Part shown: in pieces, positions 27,211 through 36,428 of the stretch
Position numbering within the stretch: position 1 is the first letter of the stretch
Layout of the letters: the number at the start of each line of letters is the position of its first letter
Source of the DNA: Oligosphaera ethanolica
Lineage (GTDB): Bacteria > Verrucomicrobiota > Lentisphaeria > Oligosphaerales > Oligosphaeraceae
NCBI RefSeq assembly: GCF_030814695.1
Contig: NZ_JAUSVL010000001.1
Location: forward strand, 4,438,227 to 4,502,226
Direction of reading: 5' to 3'
DNA length: 64,000 nucleotides
Translations under genes and position numbers: made by a program
The notes under the pieces: generated by a model
The model's input: the letters and a program-made list of their open reading frames with translations, nothing else
The model's database searches: none
Told to the model about the DNA's origin: nothing

Positions 27211-28524
27211 TCAGCGCTTGGCGAGGATTTCCGCGAGGCGGGCGTAGCCCTTGGGGTTGGGCGCGCCGTGACCGGCATCGGGAGTGGTGCTGATTTCTTT
27301 GCGGATGGACGCGGGCAGGGTGTTAAAGACCACGTACACGCTGGTGGGGACGCAGGTGGTGTCAATGAAGCCCGTGGACAGATAGCTCTCGCAGCGGATG
27401 CGGCGGGCGAAATTGACGTTGTCGAAGTACTCGGCGGTTTTGGCGACGAGGGCATTCTCGGGGGTGAGGGCGCCGTCGTTCTCGGCTGCATAGAGTCTCG
27501 GCCAGCCGGCATTGCGGCGGGGCTTGGCGAGGGTGCCGGCGTGGTCGCTGAGCGCCGGCACGCCGGAAACGCACAAGGTCACTTGCGGATCTAGGCCGGC
27601 TGCGACAATGGCCTGACCACCGCCCTGGCTGCCGCCGATGACAACGAGGTCGCGGCCATTCCATTCCGGCAGCGACTTGGCAAAGTCCAGCGCCCGCATC
27701 ACCCGCAGGTACATGCCCTTGAAGTAGAATTGGTCGCGGTCATTCTTGCCGCGATGGGCGTAGCCCTTGAGTTCGTTGTCAGCCAAGGTGCTGTAGAATT
27801 CCGCGGGCTGGCCATTGTCAATGCCGTGGGCGTTGACGTCGAAGTTGATGGCGTTGTCCCGGTAGCCCTTGTTGGCACTGCGTACGCCGGCGCCGTGGTA
27901 GGACACGACCACCGGCAGGGACTTCGGCCGGGCGCCGACGGGCATCACCAGATAGCCCGACACCGGCATGCCGCCAGCGCAATCGACTTTGACGTCGAAG
28001 GCCACAAATTTGCCCTCGCGGTCCTTGCTGACTGGGCTGGGTTCAAGCCGGGGATTGAGGGGAATCGCGTCCAACGCGGCGCGCTGCTGGGCCCAGAAGG
28101 TGTCAAAATCGGCGGGGCAGTTGCCGGCGTAGGTCAGTTCCAGTGGATCGACCATGGCGCCGACGCCGGCCGAGGATTTTTCCTTGATGGCGATGCGCTT
28201 GCCCTCCTTGTCAACGGGCGTGAACATGACGTAGGCCCAACCGGGGGTATCAAGGCTGGTGCTGATGACTGTGGGTTCGGCGGCGCTGACGACTTCTCCG
28301 CTGGTGGTTTCGTGGCCGTCGCGGCGGAGGCTGTATTTGAGGGTTGTGCCGGCCTGGGGCTGGCCGTCAGCCAGGAATTGCACTGCGAACTGAATGGTCT
28401 CGCCTTTGCAGTAGATGGCCTCGGGCTTGTCGGTCGTGGCTTTGATGGTGTAGACTTGAGCCTGGAGGGACAGTGTCGCTAGGAGGGCGGTGACCACGCT
28501 GACGAGACGAAGCTGATGCATCAT
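27211..28524 (-). CDS. acetylxylan esterase-like alpha/beta-hydrolase (CE7 family), secreted
   Basis: The 437-residue protein begins at the ATG-ATG pair at 28524, seven bases after AAGGA. It has a signal peptide (VSVVTALLATLSLQAQ), an N-terminal beta-domain of about 100 residues, then an AXE1/CE7-type catalytic domain. Features are VVVSYHGAGVRS (oxyanion region), nucleophile Ser in GGSQGGG at about residue 301, and a C-terminal His in PDAGHGAPN. CE7 enzymes deacetylate xylo-oligosaccharides and cephalosporins. The signal peptide suggests a periplasmic or external role in removing acetyl groups from plant or algal polysaccharide. The N-terminal extra domain is common in homologues from this phylum group. 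Confidence 0.85.
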   Translation of the reverse strand: MMHQLRLVSVVTALLATLSLQAQVYTIKATTDKPEAIYCKGETIQFAVQFLADGQPQAGTTLKYSLRRDGHETTSGEVVSAAEPTVISTSLDTPGWAYVMFTPVDKEGKRIAIKEKSSAGVGAMVDPLELTYAGNCPADFDTFWAQQRAALDAIPLNPRLEPSPVSKDREGKFVAFDVKVDCAGGMPVSGYLVMPVGARPKSLPVVVSYHGAGVRSANKGYRDNAINFDVNAHGIDNGQPAEFYSTLADNELKGYAHRGKNDRDQFYFKGMYLRVMRALDFAKSLPEWNGRDLVVIGGSQGGGQAIVAAGLDPQVTLCVSGVPALSDHAGTLAKPRRNAGWPRLYAAENDGALTPENALVAKTAEYFDNVNFARRIRCESYLSTGFIDTTCVPTSVYVVFNTLPASIRKEISTTPDAGHGAPNPKGYARLAEILAKR

Positions 28525-28602
28525 GATTTTTCCTTTGTTTGCTGGGTGAAACGGACCATTCCGGTGTTTGGGCGGAGCCCTTTTGAGCATAAACTGCAGG
28601 CA

Positions 28603-30510
28603 CTAATTATCAAGAGGGATAATGAAATTTAGCATGTCTTGCCGCGCTTTGCTGAGTAGGGGGCGGTTCTGGCGGTAAAACGCGGCTGGATCTTTGCATG
28701 GCTGGTCCTGCAGGTCGCTGACGCTGCGCTTGGAGTACAGATTGTTGTCGGACATGGGGAACACCGCCTTGTGATTGTTGCTGATGAAGGCCACCAGGTC
28801 CCAGCCGGTGACCAGCAGGTACTCGCGCGAGCGGTCGCCTGCCAGTAGATTCACGCCGTTGCTGTAGGTCACTGCGGGGTTGCTGACGCCGAGCAACGGC
28901 GCGAGCATGGGCACGATGTCGCAGTGGTGGCTGAGGCCGCTGTAGATGCCCGGCGCGATGCCCGGGGCGTGGATCAGCAGGGGCACGTGGATTTGTTCCT
29001 CCACAAAGGTCGAATTGTGGCCGACATGGCCTTTTTCGAAGAATTCTTCGCCGTGGTCGCCGGTGATGATGACCATGCAGCGGTCACTCAGGCCGAGTTC
29101 GTCCAGGGCGGCGATGATCCGGCCAAACTGGCTGTCGAGGCAGCGTGCGGCATTGACATAGCGATTTTTGAGCGCGGCGGCGTCTTCCGGCCCGAGAGTG
29201 TTGTAGTTGATGCTTTCGAGGTAGGGTTCGCGGATGACGCAGTCGGGACAGAACTGGTAGGGCGAATGCGTCACTTCGAAGAAATTGAAGAGAAAGAAAG
29301 GCTGCCTGTCGTTTTCCTGTTCGTGGAGGAAGGCAATGGCCCGGTCGGTATTGCGTTGGTCGCGTTCCCAGGCTTTGCCGCGGTCGTCTTCGTGGAGGCA
29401 TTCCGGGGGCAGTTCCGCGAAGATCGTCTGGGTGAATTCCGGGTAGCTGAAGCGAGCTGAGGTCTGGCAAAGGAACTGATAGCCGTCTTCCTGGAGCCAG
29501 TCGATGAGCAGGGGGCTGCGGTGCGCCTTCAGAAAGGGATACCAATAGTTGCCGTAGAGGCCGTAGAACATGGCGAAGACCCCCGGGCGCGTGCCGTAAC
29601 CGCCGCTGTAGTGCCGGAGGAAGCGCTGCGAGCGCTGGGCGAAAGCCCAGGTCGCCGGCATGATGTCCGGCCGGAGCATGTCGGCTCGCAGCGACTCGCC
29701 CAGGAGCCAGATGATCGGTGGGCGTTGCCGGTCGGCGTCACGCACGATGGGCTGGCGGGGATAGTTCAGCAGGGCGGGCTGGCGGCAATCGACATCGAGG
29801 GGGGTGTAGTCGTCGCGTTCGGGTTCATGGCCGCCGATGGAACGCAGAAAGCGCCGCATGCGCAGGGTGAAGACGAGGGGCAGGGCGTCGATGGCCGTCA
29901 ACGTGGTATTGTGCCGGTAGAAATCCGCCAGGCCGGTGCAGAGCAGGGATAGGCAGAGCGACAGGACGAAGAGGGTGCCGAAGAGGTACTGCAGCCAGGG
30001 CCTGAGCAGGCCGGTCAGCCGCTGGTGGACAGCCCGGCCCTGCCGGCTGAAGGTCACCAGCGCCGCATGCAGCGCCGCCAGCGCGGAAACGCCCGCGAGG
30101 ATGGGCAGGATGCTGTTGTATTCAATGCCCATGGACTCGAAACCGCCGGGCGTGATCAGCAGATTCCAGACCAGGCCATTGAGGTGATAGCCGAATTTCT
30201 GCAGCATGACGCCGTCGCTGATCAGATAGAGCTGGCAGAGAAAGGCCGCCGTGCCGGCAAAGAACCAGCAGCTGCGCGTCGGCCGCGAGTCCCGCCCCCA
30301 GCGGTCGCTGCAGAGCCGCGCCTGGTAGGAAAAAAAGATTGCCGGCAGCAGGTAGATGACCGTGTATGCCAGCCAGCTGCTGGCGAGAAAAACCGCCCGG
30401 AAGGGACCGTCGCCACTGTCGTCATACCACACGAACCAGCCCGTCAAAGGCAGGGTCAGCAGGATGAGCGACAACGAATAGACTGAAAAACACAGTGCGG
30501 GGGGGTGCAT
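28603..30510 (-). CDS. membrane-anchored sulfatase-family protein, YejM/PbgA-like
   Basis: The 635-residue protein has five or so N-terminal transmembrane segments (residues 1-200), a linker, and a periplasmic sulfatase-fold domain. That domain shows LLGESLRADMLRPD (about 270), YGLYGNYWYPFLKAHRSPLL (about 317) and ITGDHGEEFFEKGHVGH (about 492). This arrangement and the GNYW segment resemble the YejM/PbgA family of Enterobacteria, which senses lipopolysaccharide and controls its synthesis, and more distantly LtaS and EptA transferases. If the resemblance holds it may act in outer-membrane lipid balance, which would fit the lptD gene later in the window. A phosphoethanolamine or glycerol transferase role is an alternative. 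Confidence 0.75.
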   Translation of the reverse strand: MHPPALCFSVYSLSLILLTLPLTGWFVWYDDSGDGPFRAVFLASSWLAYTVIYLLPAIFFSYQARLCSDRWGRDSRPTRSCWFFAGTAAFLCQLYLISDGVMLQKFGYHLNGLVWNLLITPGGFESMGIEYNSILPILAGVSALAALHAALVTFSRQGRAVHQRLTGLLRPWLQYLFGTLFVLSLCLSLLCTGLADFYRHNTTLTAIDALPLVFTLRMRRFLRSIGGHEPERDDYTPLDVDCRQPALLNYPRQPIVRDADRQRPPIIWLLGESLRADMLRPDIMPATWAFAQRSQRFLRHYSGGYGTRPGVFAMFYGLYGNYWYPFLKAHRSPLLIDWLQEDGYQFLCQTSARFSYPEFTQTIFAELPPECLHEDDRGKAWERDQRNTDRAIAFLHEQENDRQPFFLFNFFEVTHSPYQFCPDCVIREPYLESINYNTLGPEDAAALKNRYVNAARCLDSQFGRIIAALDELGLSDRCMVIITGDHGEEFFEKGHVGHNSTFVEEQIHVPLLIHAPGIAPGIYSGLSHHCDIVPMLAPLLGVSNPAVTYSNGVNLLAGDRSREYLLVTGWDLVAFISNNHKAVFPMSDNNLYSKRSVSDLQDQPCKDPAAFYRQNRPLLSKARQDMLNFIIPLDN

Positions 30511-30603
30511 AGGGAGGACGTGAGGGCTGCTGGTAGAGGGAAAAAATGTGGGGACTCAATAAAGCAGGGGGAACATGCAGGCTAGATTTCAGCTCAATCT
30601 GCG

Positions 30604-31257
30604 CTAGCGCTGGCGGCCTTGGCGGGTTTTGACGACGACTTTGCCGTCGCTGATCGTGAGCGCGTCAAGCTGCCGCAGCCACGGCGAGTTGTTCTCCATC
30701 AACAGCTGGCCGAGATTTCTTTCGTTGATTTTCTTCAGAAGAAAATCTGGCAGGGGCTTGTCGCCGACCATGACCTTATTGACGTTGAGGTTGATTTTGC
30801 CGTCCTGGGCGCTGGCGGCGATGGTGAAGTCGCCATTGACGTAGCGGCCCTCCAAGCCGGGCACGTCATGTAGTTGCAGGCTGGTGGAGGCCACGATCAG
30901 GTCGCCGTCAACGGCGAGCGACAGCCGCTGGCTGAGATCCTTCCATTCAGGGACGACGGCCAGCAGCTGGTTGAGTTCGGGGCCGCTGACCTCAATGGTT
31001 TCGGCGCGGCCGAGCTCGACGGCCTGGCGGGCCTTGCCGTAGATGCGGCCGAGCTTCTGGGTCTGGGTGCGATCGACGTCGGTCGCCGTGAACTGGCGAG
31101 GCTGGTCGCTGGTCCAGCTGTTGCGCAGATGGCGGAAACTCAGCCAGCTGGCCAGGATCGCCAGCAGCACCAGGGTGACGCCGACGCCGGCGACGATGGC
31201 CAGAATCCGCAGCACTTTGTTCGGTTTAGGAGGCTGTTTTTGCGTGGCCATGGGCAT
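30604..31257 (-). CDS. hypothetical membrane-anchored protein
   Basis: The 217-residue protein has one N-terminal transmembrane segment (about residues 17-42, ILAIVAGVGVTLVLLAILAS) and then a soluble domain outside the membrane. Alternating hydrophobic strands such as LSLAVDGDLIVASTSLQLHD and INLNVNKVMVGDKPL suggest a lipid-binding beta-sheet of the kind seen in LmeA/YceB-like proteins; this is inference. The start overlaps the end of the AI-2E-family permease gene by 32 bases, so translation is probably coupled. ATGs at 31257 and 31251 are both possible. I do not recognise the family. Confidence 0.7.
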   Translation of the reverse strand: MPMATQKQPPKPNKVLRILAIVAGVGVTLVLLAILASWLSFRHLRNSWTSDQPRQFTATDVDRTQTQKLGRIYGKARQAVELGRAETIEVSGPELNQLLAVVPEWKDLSQRLSLAVDGDLIVASTSLQLHDVPGLEGRYVNGDFTIAASAQDGKINLNVNKVMVGDKPLPDFLLKKINERNLGQLLMENNSPWLRQLDALTISDGKVVVKTRQGRQR

Positions 31258-32614
31258 ATCTTTCCGGCTGGTACTTGAAACGGGTGCTGAAGATGTAAAG
31301 GCAGAGGGCGCAGAGGCCGCTGATCAGCGGGCCATAAATGATGCCCACTAGGCCGAAGGTCTGTAGACCACCCAAAATGGAGAAGAACAGCGCGATGTAG
31401 CTCATGCCAGTACGGCCGCCACTCATGAACAGCGGCCGGAGAATGTTGTCGACGTTGGCGACGATGCCGCCGCAGCAGATGGCCAGGAAGATGGCGCTGC
31501 CCGTCTGGCCGGTGATCAGCAGGTAGCCGACGGCGGGGACCCATACCAGCGTGGTGCCGACGAAGGGTATCAGCGAACACACGCCCAACACGGACCCCCA
31601 GAACAAGGCCGGGATGCCGACAATCCAGAAGAGAACCATGGCGATAATCGCCTGAGTGACCGCTGTGCCCAGAATACCCACCAGCACGGCCTTGGCGACA
31701 TCGCGAATGCGCGTGATGAACTCGTCCTGCTCGCTGTCACCTAGGGGCGAGATGCGTTTCAAATAGCGGATGAAGGTGCGGCCATCCCGAAACGCGTAGA
31801 ACATCACAAAGAGCATGATGAAGAAATTCAGCACGATCATCCAGGTCTTGGCCAAGGCCCGGAAAATGTTGTCGAGGAGAAAACTGAGGACGCGGCGGCT
31901 GGCGTTGACGATGATTTTGCCGAGGTCGGGCTGCGTATCCTCCAGAAGCGGATCGCTGTCAGGGGCCGAGGTGCCGCTGGCTGCCGCGGTTGTGCCGGCG
32001 GTTGGCTTGGCCGGCGCGCTTTTGTCTTTGTCTGCTTTGTCGTCGCCGCTGGGTGTCGGCAGCATGGGCAGATCGAGATTGGTCTTGTCAATGACCGTGT
32101 TGATTTTATCGTGCAGGTCGTACTTGTCGATCAGTGCCTGCAGTTGTTTTTCCATCTGGCCGTCCTGAATCCAGCGCAGGCCGGCGCTCATGCTGCTTTG
32201 GCCTTGTTTGATGACATTGACGGTGAAGAAGGCCAAGGGAATGACGATACAGCAAAAGACGGTGACGACGGAGATCAGCGCGGCGAGGCGTTCTTTGCTT
32301 TTGCGCCAGGTGCGGGTCCGCGCACGCAGTTGAGCGGGCGACCATGCGCGTGCGCCTTTCTTCCGTAGGCGGCGCGTGGCGCGACTCAAGTAGTGGACGA
32401 GCCGGCTGACGCGTCCATGCAGTGGCGCCAGCATGGTCGCACCCAAGACGCCGAGGATGATCGCGTGCAGAAAGAAGCGCACCATGTAGACCATGCTGAT
32501 GAACAGCACCAGCGTCAGCACCAGAAAAGCCAGCTTGGCGATGTTTGGCGCCCAGCTGTGGCTGTCGTCACTGGTGGTTGGCATGGTGGCTGGGGCGTTG
32601 TGCGCTTCGGGCAT
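31226..32614 (-). CDS. AI-2E-family transporter (PerM/YdiK type)
   Basis: The 462-residue integral membrane protein has two helices near the N-terminus (about 28-65), a third at about 120-145, then a soluble loop with an unusually Ala/Pro/Asp-rich low-complexity stretch (about 195-235). A C-terminal block of helices carries the family pattern GIPALFWGSVLGVCSLIPFVG and LVGIIYGPLISGL. Members export small molecules or ions (autoinducer-2 in E. coli, Na+/H+ exchange in others), so the substrate cannot be inferred. It is coupled to the downstream hypothetical gene by a 32-base overlap. Confidence 0.85.
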   Translation of the reverse strand: MPEAHNAPATMPTTSDDSHSWAPNIAKLAFLVLTLVLFISMVYMVRFFLHAIILGVLGATMLAPLHGRVSRLVHYLSRATRRLRKKGARAWSPAQLRARTRTWRKSKERLAALISVVTVFCCIVIPLAFFTVNVIKQGQSSMSAGLRWIQDGQMEKQLQALIDKYDLHDKINTVIDKTNLDLPMLPTPSGDDKADKDKSAPAKPTAGTTAAASGTSAPDSDPLLEDTQPDLGKIIVNASRRVLSFLLDNIFRALAKTWMIVLNFFIMLFVMFYAFRDGRTFIRYLKRISPLGDSEQDEFITRIRDVAKAVLVGILGTAVTQAIIAMVLFWIVGIPALFWGSVLGVCSLIPFVGTTLVWVPAVGYLLITGQTGSAIFLAICCGGIVANVDNILRPLFMSGGRTGMSYIALFFSILGGLQTFGLVGIIYGPLISGLCALCLYIFSTRFKYQPERYAHGHAKTAS

Positions 32615-32696
32615 CGAGGGGACCTCGTAGTTATAACAAGAACGGGCGGGGCGGGCGGCGTGGCTCGCCTGACAATCAGTAAATGGCTAATATACC

Positions 32697-33830
32697 CTAA
32701 TATCGTGCCAAGACACGCTCCAGCGCCGCCAGCAGCGCGTCAATGTCGCGCGCTGTCGTGGGCGGGCCGAGACTGACGCGAATGGCGCCGCGGGCGAGTG
32801 TTTCCGGCACGGCCAAGGCTTTCAGGACGTGGCTGATGTCCTTGCTTTCCGCGCTGCAGGCGCTGCCGGTGCCTACCAGTATTTGTTCCTTTTCCGCCAA
32901 CAAGCGCATGATGACGGCACCCTCGTAGCCTTCAAAGGCGATCATGGTGATATGCGGTGCGGCGGTGGGCGGTGACAGCACGCGGCAACGATAGCGACCG
33001 AGTCGCTGCAGGCCGTCCATGAGTCGCCTGGACAGCACCTGGTGCTGCCGGCGCAGCTCCAGCATGGCGGTGCAGACCATCTCAGCGGCATCCGCAAAGA
33101 GTACCGCGCCAATGGTGTCCACCGTGCCCGAGCGCATGCCGCGCTGCTGGCCGCCACCGAGAATCTGCGGTGCCGGCGCGTGGTCGCGACGGACAATGAG
33201 GGCGCCGACGGCCGGTGGCCCGCCGATCTTGCGCGCCGAGAGCGCCAGCAGGTCGATGCTGGCCGCCTGCCAGGGGATGGGGCATTTGCCCAGGCTTTGC
33301 GCCGCGTCAACCAGCAGCGTGGTATTTTTGCCGAAGACCTGGTGCCGGCAAGCCGCGAGGTCCTGAATGGCGCCGGTTTCGTTGTTGACGTGGCTGAGCG
33401 CGAGCAAGGCTGGCGGGTGCTGGAGGTCGAGAATGACCTGCCCCTGCGGTGCCAGCGGCAAAATGCGCCCGGGCTGGCCGCGCGTGAGGCGCGCGTGGAA
33501 AGGCGCGAGCATGGCCGCGTGGGCGCCGGCTTCGCAGTGGATTTCCTGCTCGGGGCCGCAGGCGAAGCCCTGGATGGCTAGGTTCAGCGCTTCGGTGCCG
33601 CCGCTGGTCCAGATTACCGACGCCTCGTCGGGGCTGCTGCCGACGCAGGCCAACAGGCGCGCTTCGGCGTTGATGATCGCCCGCCGGCAGTATTCCGCAT
33701 AGCAGCTGCCGCCGTGGGGATTGACGACAAATTCGCGGTGGTAGCGACGGATGCGTTCCAGCAAGTCGTCGGAAAAGGGCATACCGGCCGCGTAATCGAG
33801 ATAGATGGCTGGTTTATTACTGGGCAGCAT
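32697..33830 (-). CDS. cysteine desulfurase (NifS/IscS-like)
   Basis: The 377-residue fold-type I PLP enzyme takes sulfur from cysteine for Fe-S cluster or thio-cofactor assembly. It has YLDYAAG at 10-16, HVNNETG at 147-153, Asp175 and Gln178 of DAAQSLGK, the PLP lysine Lys201 in SARKIGG, and the sulfur-carrying Cys325 in GTGSACSAES. The usual SAHK motif reads SARK, changing the residue next to the internal aldimine. No iscU, sufE or rrf2 neighbour is present, so this may be a stand-alone enzyme. The demand for Fe-S clusters is high given the many radical SAM and ferredoxin proteins in the window. Confidence 0.88.
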   Translation of the reverse strand: MLPSNKPAIYLDYAAGMPFSDDLLERIRRYHREFVVNPHGGSCYAEYCRRAIINAEARLLACVGSSPDEASVIWTSGGTEALNLAIQGFACGPEQEIHCEAGAHAAMLAPFHARLTRGQPGRILPLAPQGQVILDLQHPPALLALSHVNNETGAIQDLAACRHQVFGKNTTLLVDAAQSLGKCPIPWQAASIDLLALSARKIGGPPAVGALIVRRDHAPAPQILGGGQQRGMRSGTVDTIGAVLFADAAEMVCTAMLELRRQHQVLSRRLMDGLQRLGRYRCRVLSPPTAAPHITMIAFEGYEGAVIMRLLAEKEQILVGTGSACSAESKDISHVLKALAVPETLARGAIRVSLGPPTTARDIDALLAALERVLARY

Positions 33831-33930
33831 CGCGTGTCCTCCCTAGGCTGTGCGCTGTGCCACGGGCCGTGTCGCGCGCGTCGGCCGGCCGTGGTTGCGC
33901 TGACATCGTCACGCTGCGTCAACTATGGGG

Positions 33931-34425
33931 TCAGTAGCGTACGTAGCTCCAGGACAATGGCCGGTCGTTTTCGTAAGGCAGGTAGCCGTGAAAGCAGCGC
34001 GGGTCGTCATCAAAAAGCAAAGGCAGAAAATAGCGGTCGCCCTCCCACATGGGCAGTTCGGCCAGCTTGGCGATGGGCACCCACTGCAAAGGGCCTTCAT
34101 TGCTAGCGGCGGCGACGTCACCGGTGAAGCGCTCAATCAAGAAGATGAAGGCCAGCCAGTCTTCGCCTTTCGGGCCAAAGCCCGTCCAATTCACGGTTCC
34201 GCGCAGGGTCATGGCGCTGACCGTGATGCCGGCCTCCTCGCGGATTTCGCGGGTCATGCAGCTGGCGATGTCCTCATGGGCTTCCATGTGGCCGCCGAGG
34301 CCGTTGTACTTGCCGAATTGCTCGTCGTCCTGGCGGGACACGCGGTAGGTCATAAGCACCCGTTGGCGGTCTGGAGACAAGACGTAGCCAAGGGTGCTCA
34401 TGATGGGGCGATAACACGCTGACAT
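33931..34425 (-). CDS. Nudix hydrolase, MutT-like
   Basis: The 164-residue protein contains a complete Nudix box, starting Gly45-x5-Glu51-x7 and ending REIREEAGI (59-67), the Mg2+ and pyrophosphate site. The protein hydrolyses a nucleoside diphosphate linked to another moiety. The N-terminal TLGYVLSPDRQRVLMTYR and GLGGHME suggest the 8-oxo-dGTP/YtkD-like branch, which sanitises oxidised nucleotides. The ATG at 34425 follows AGGAAA; the second ATG (M9) is also possible. It lies between manC and cysteine desulfurase on the same strand with gaps of about 100 bases, so operon membership is uncertain. Confidence 0.88.
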   Translation of the reverse strand: MSACYRPIMSTLGYVLSPDRQRVLMTYRVSRQDDEQFGKYNGLGGHMEAHEDIASCMTREIREEAGITVSAMTLRGTVNWTGFGPKGEDWLAFIFLIERFTGDVAAASNEGPLQWVPIAKLAELPMWEGDRYFLPLLFDDDPRCFHGYLPYENDRPLSWSYVRY

Positions 34426-34523
34426 GTATTCACTATTTCCTGATTCATGCCGGCCAGGAGGCTGCTGGCTGGAGGGAGGCCGGCAAGCCGGCCGGCCGGC
34501 TTGGTAAAAACTACTGGCGCTAT

Positions 34524-35627
34524 TTACAACTGTGTGGCGCCGCGATCCCGCAGGGAAATCACGATCTTGCGGACATCCTGGGCGCGGTTCTTGGGCATGA
34601 CCAGCACGGCGTCGTCGCCGACAACCACGACCATGTCCTTCAAGCCGACGGCGCCGACGGCGATTTTCTTCTGGCCGCAGGCATTGTAGACGATACTGTC
34701 ATTGCAGTCAATGACCACCGGGTCGCCAACGCGCACATTGCCGTTATTGTCGCGCGGGAAGGTGCGGTCCAGGGCATCCCAGGCGCCGACGTCATCCCAA
34801 ATGAAATTGCCGGGCACGACCATGACGTTGTGGGCTTTTTCCATCAGCGCATAGTCGATGGAGATATTGGGCAGCGCGTCAAAGATGCGGGCGGCGCGGT
34901 CGGGATCGTTGGCCATGAGAGCGTCGGTGAGGTCTTCCAGGGTCTCGGCCATGACGGGGTTGGCGTGGCCGAATTCGTTCTGGAAAGTTGACAGACGCCA
35001 GAAGAACATGCCGCTGTTCCAGTAGAAACGGCCGGACGCGATGTACTTGGCGGCTTCGTCGGCCTTGGGCTTCTCTTTGAAGCTGGCGACGGAAAACAGC
35101 GGGTAGGCCTTGTCGTCACCAAGCGACTTGGCGTTGGCGGCCACTTCGATATAGCCGTAGCCCGTTTCCGGCCGGACAGGCTGGATGCCGACCGTGATCA
35201 GCGCGTCATTCTTCTCCGCGACGTCCATGGCGTTGCCGATGGTGTTGACGAAGGGCTCGGTGTCCGGTATGCGCTGGTCGGCAGTGAGCACGCCCATGGT
35301 CAGCTCTTCGGGCGACAGGTTGGTGCGCGCCAGAATCGTCGCCGTGGCGTAAATCAAACAGCCGGCGGTGTTGCGGCGGCAGGGCTCGGCAATCACGTTC
35401 TCGGCTGGTATGCCCAGTTCGGCGTCCTGAATGGCCTTCTGCAAATGCGAGCTGGTGGCGATGAAAATGTTGGCGGGCGGTACGATCGCCATGCTGCGCT
35501 CGACTGCTTCCTCAAGTAGAGACTGGCCGCTGCCGGTCAGGGTCAGCAGTTGCTTCGGTTTGGTAAACCGCGACAGCGGCCAAAAGCGTTCGCCAGTGCC
35601 GCCCGCCATGATGACAATCACTTTCAT
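34524..35627 (-). CDS. manC: mannose-1-phosphate guanylyltransferase
   Basis: The 367-residue enzyme makes GDP-mannose from mannose-1-phosphate and GTP, for surface polysaccharides. It has the nucleotidyltransferase motif GGTGERFWPLSR at about 9-20 followed by KPKQ, the sugar-binding FKEKP at about 184-188, and NSGMFFW at about 204-210, all family hallmarks. The Ile-type dimer domain of bifunctional ManC/AlgA (phosphomannose isomerase) is absent, so this is the monofunctional form. The ATG at 35627 follows AAGGAG at 8 bases. No pmm or GDP-sugar enzyme is adjacent. It diverges from alpha-2-macroglobulin across an 801-base repeat-rich gap. Confidence 0.93.
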   Translation of the reverse strand: MKVIVIMAGGTGERFWPLSRFTKPKQLLTLTGSGQSLLEEAVERSMAIVPPANIFIATSSHLQKAIQDAELGIPAENVIAEPCRRNTAGCLIYATATILARTNLSPEELTMGVLTADQRIPDTEPFVNTIGNAMDVAEKNDALITVGIQPVRPETGYGYIEVAANAKSLGDDKAYPLFSVASFKEKPKADEAAKYIASGRFYWNSGMFFWRLSTFQNEFGHANPVMAETLEDLTDALMANDPDRAARIFDALPNISIDYALMEKAHNVMVVPGNFIWDDVGAWDALDRTFPRDNNGNVRVGDPVVIDCNDSIVYNACGQKKIAVGAVGLKDMVVVVGDDAVLVMPKNRAQDVRKIVISLRDRGATQL

Positions 35628-36428
35628 AGTTGTGTCTCCTTGTTGCTTTGCGTTGCAGTGCGATAACTAGCCGCCCAGACCCCGTGGACGACCGCTCAAT
35701 GAACATAACTGTACAACGCCTTTTCACGCTTCCAAACCACCAGCGGAAAATTGCCCCGAGGTAATGCCTCACCCATTGATGCTGGATGCACGACATGCCT
35801 CTCGCTGGCGCGGTGGGACGCGGCGTGCCTCGCCAATGTGGCGCCCTCCGGGCGCAATTCTATGTTGCTGTCATACCCCGGGTTGCGGCGCCCTCCGGGC
35901 GCCTCACCCGGGGTTACGCATGGTGCGGCCCTCCGGGCCGAACTTGGCCGATCAGGCGACTTGCTTTGTCCGGTTCGGGCCGAAAACCACCATCATTCAA
36001 TATTCATGTTTTTGTGCCGTAGGCGCTCCCAAGAGTCCAAGAGGTCCTCAAGCAGTCCCTGGCGTCCAAGGCGTCATTCCCCGCGGTCCAATTCGTCCCC
36101 ACGGTCCAATCCATGGGATCATGCCTCATGAGTCCGTGAGTCCTCGCCCCAGTGCGCCGCGCCAATTAGTCCCCACGGTCCTAGGCGTTCCTTGGAACCG
36201 CCAGTATCAATGGGTAAGGCATTACGCCCCGAGCTCATTTTGTATTAGTGATCCGTCCGCTCCGACCGCTCCGACCGCTCCGACCGATCGCCGTTGCGGC
36301 CGTGCCGTGCCTGCCTGGTTGTTTTTGGCAACATTTGGCGCATATTGCCTGTTTAATAAGCGTGCATGCCGGCTCGCGCCCCGGGGGACGCGGCGGTCTT
36401 CAGCGGTGAACAACAAGGAGTGATGGTC
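35628..36428. other. intergenic region with nested repeats
   Basis: The gap between divergent manC and the alpha-2-macroglobulin gene holds the MITE-like element (35761-36225). Nested inside it is the GGCGCCCTCCGGGCGCC module shared with 18391-18451 and, at 36030-36140, a run of degenerate GTCC boxes about every 10 bases. At 36250-36290 a 9-bp unit (CTCCGACCG) is repeated. A weak promoter for the downstream gene may be TTGTTT-18-TATTGC at about 36320-36350. No protein gene was seen. Confidence 0.6.
35761..36225. repeat. MITE-like element, long copy
   Basis: The ends are 20-base inverted repeats with one mismatch (GTAATGCCTCACCCATTGAT at 35761-35780 against 36206-36225). The right end extends into CCTTGGAACCGCCAGTATCA, matching the arms of the short element at 4238-4326. 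The interior carries no transposase; it contains palindromic modules and GTCC-rich repeats. It looks like a non-autonomous element or a composite of repeats. Confidence 0.7.
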
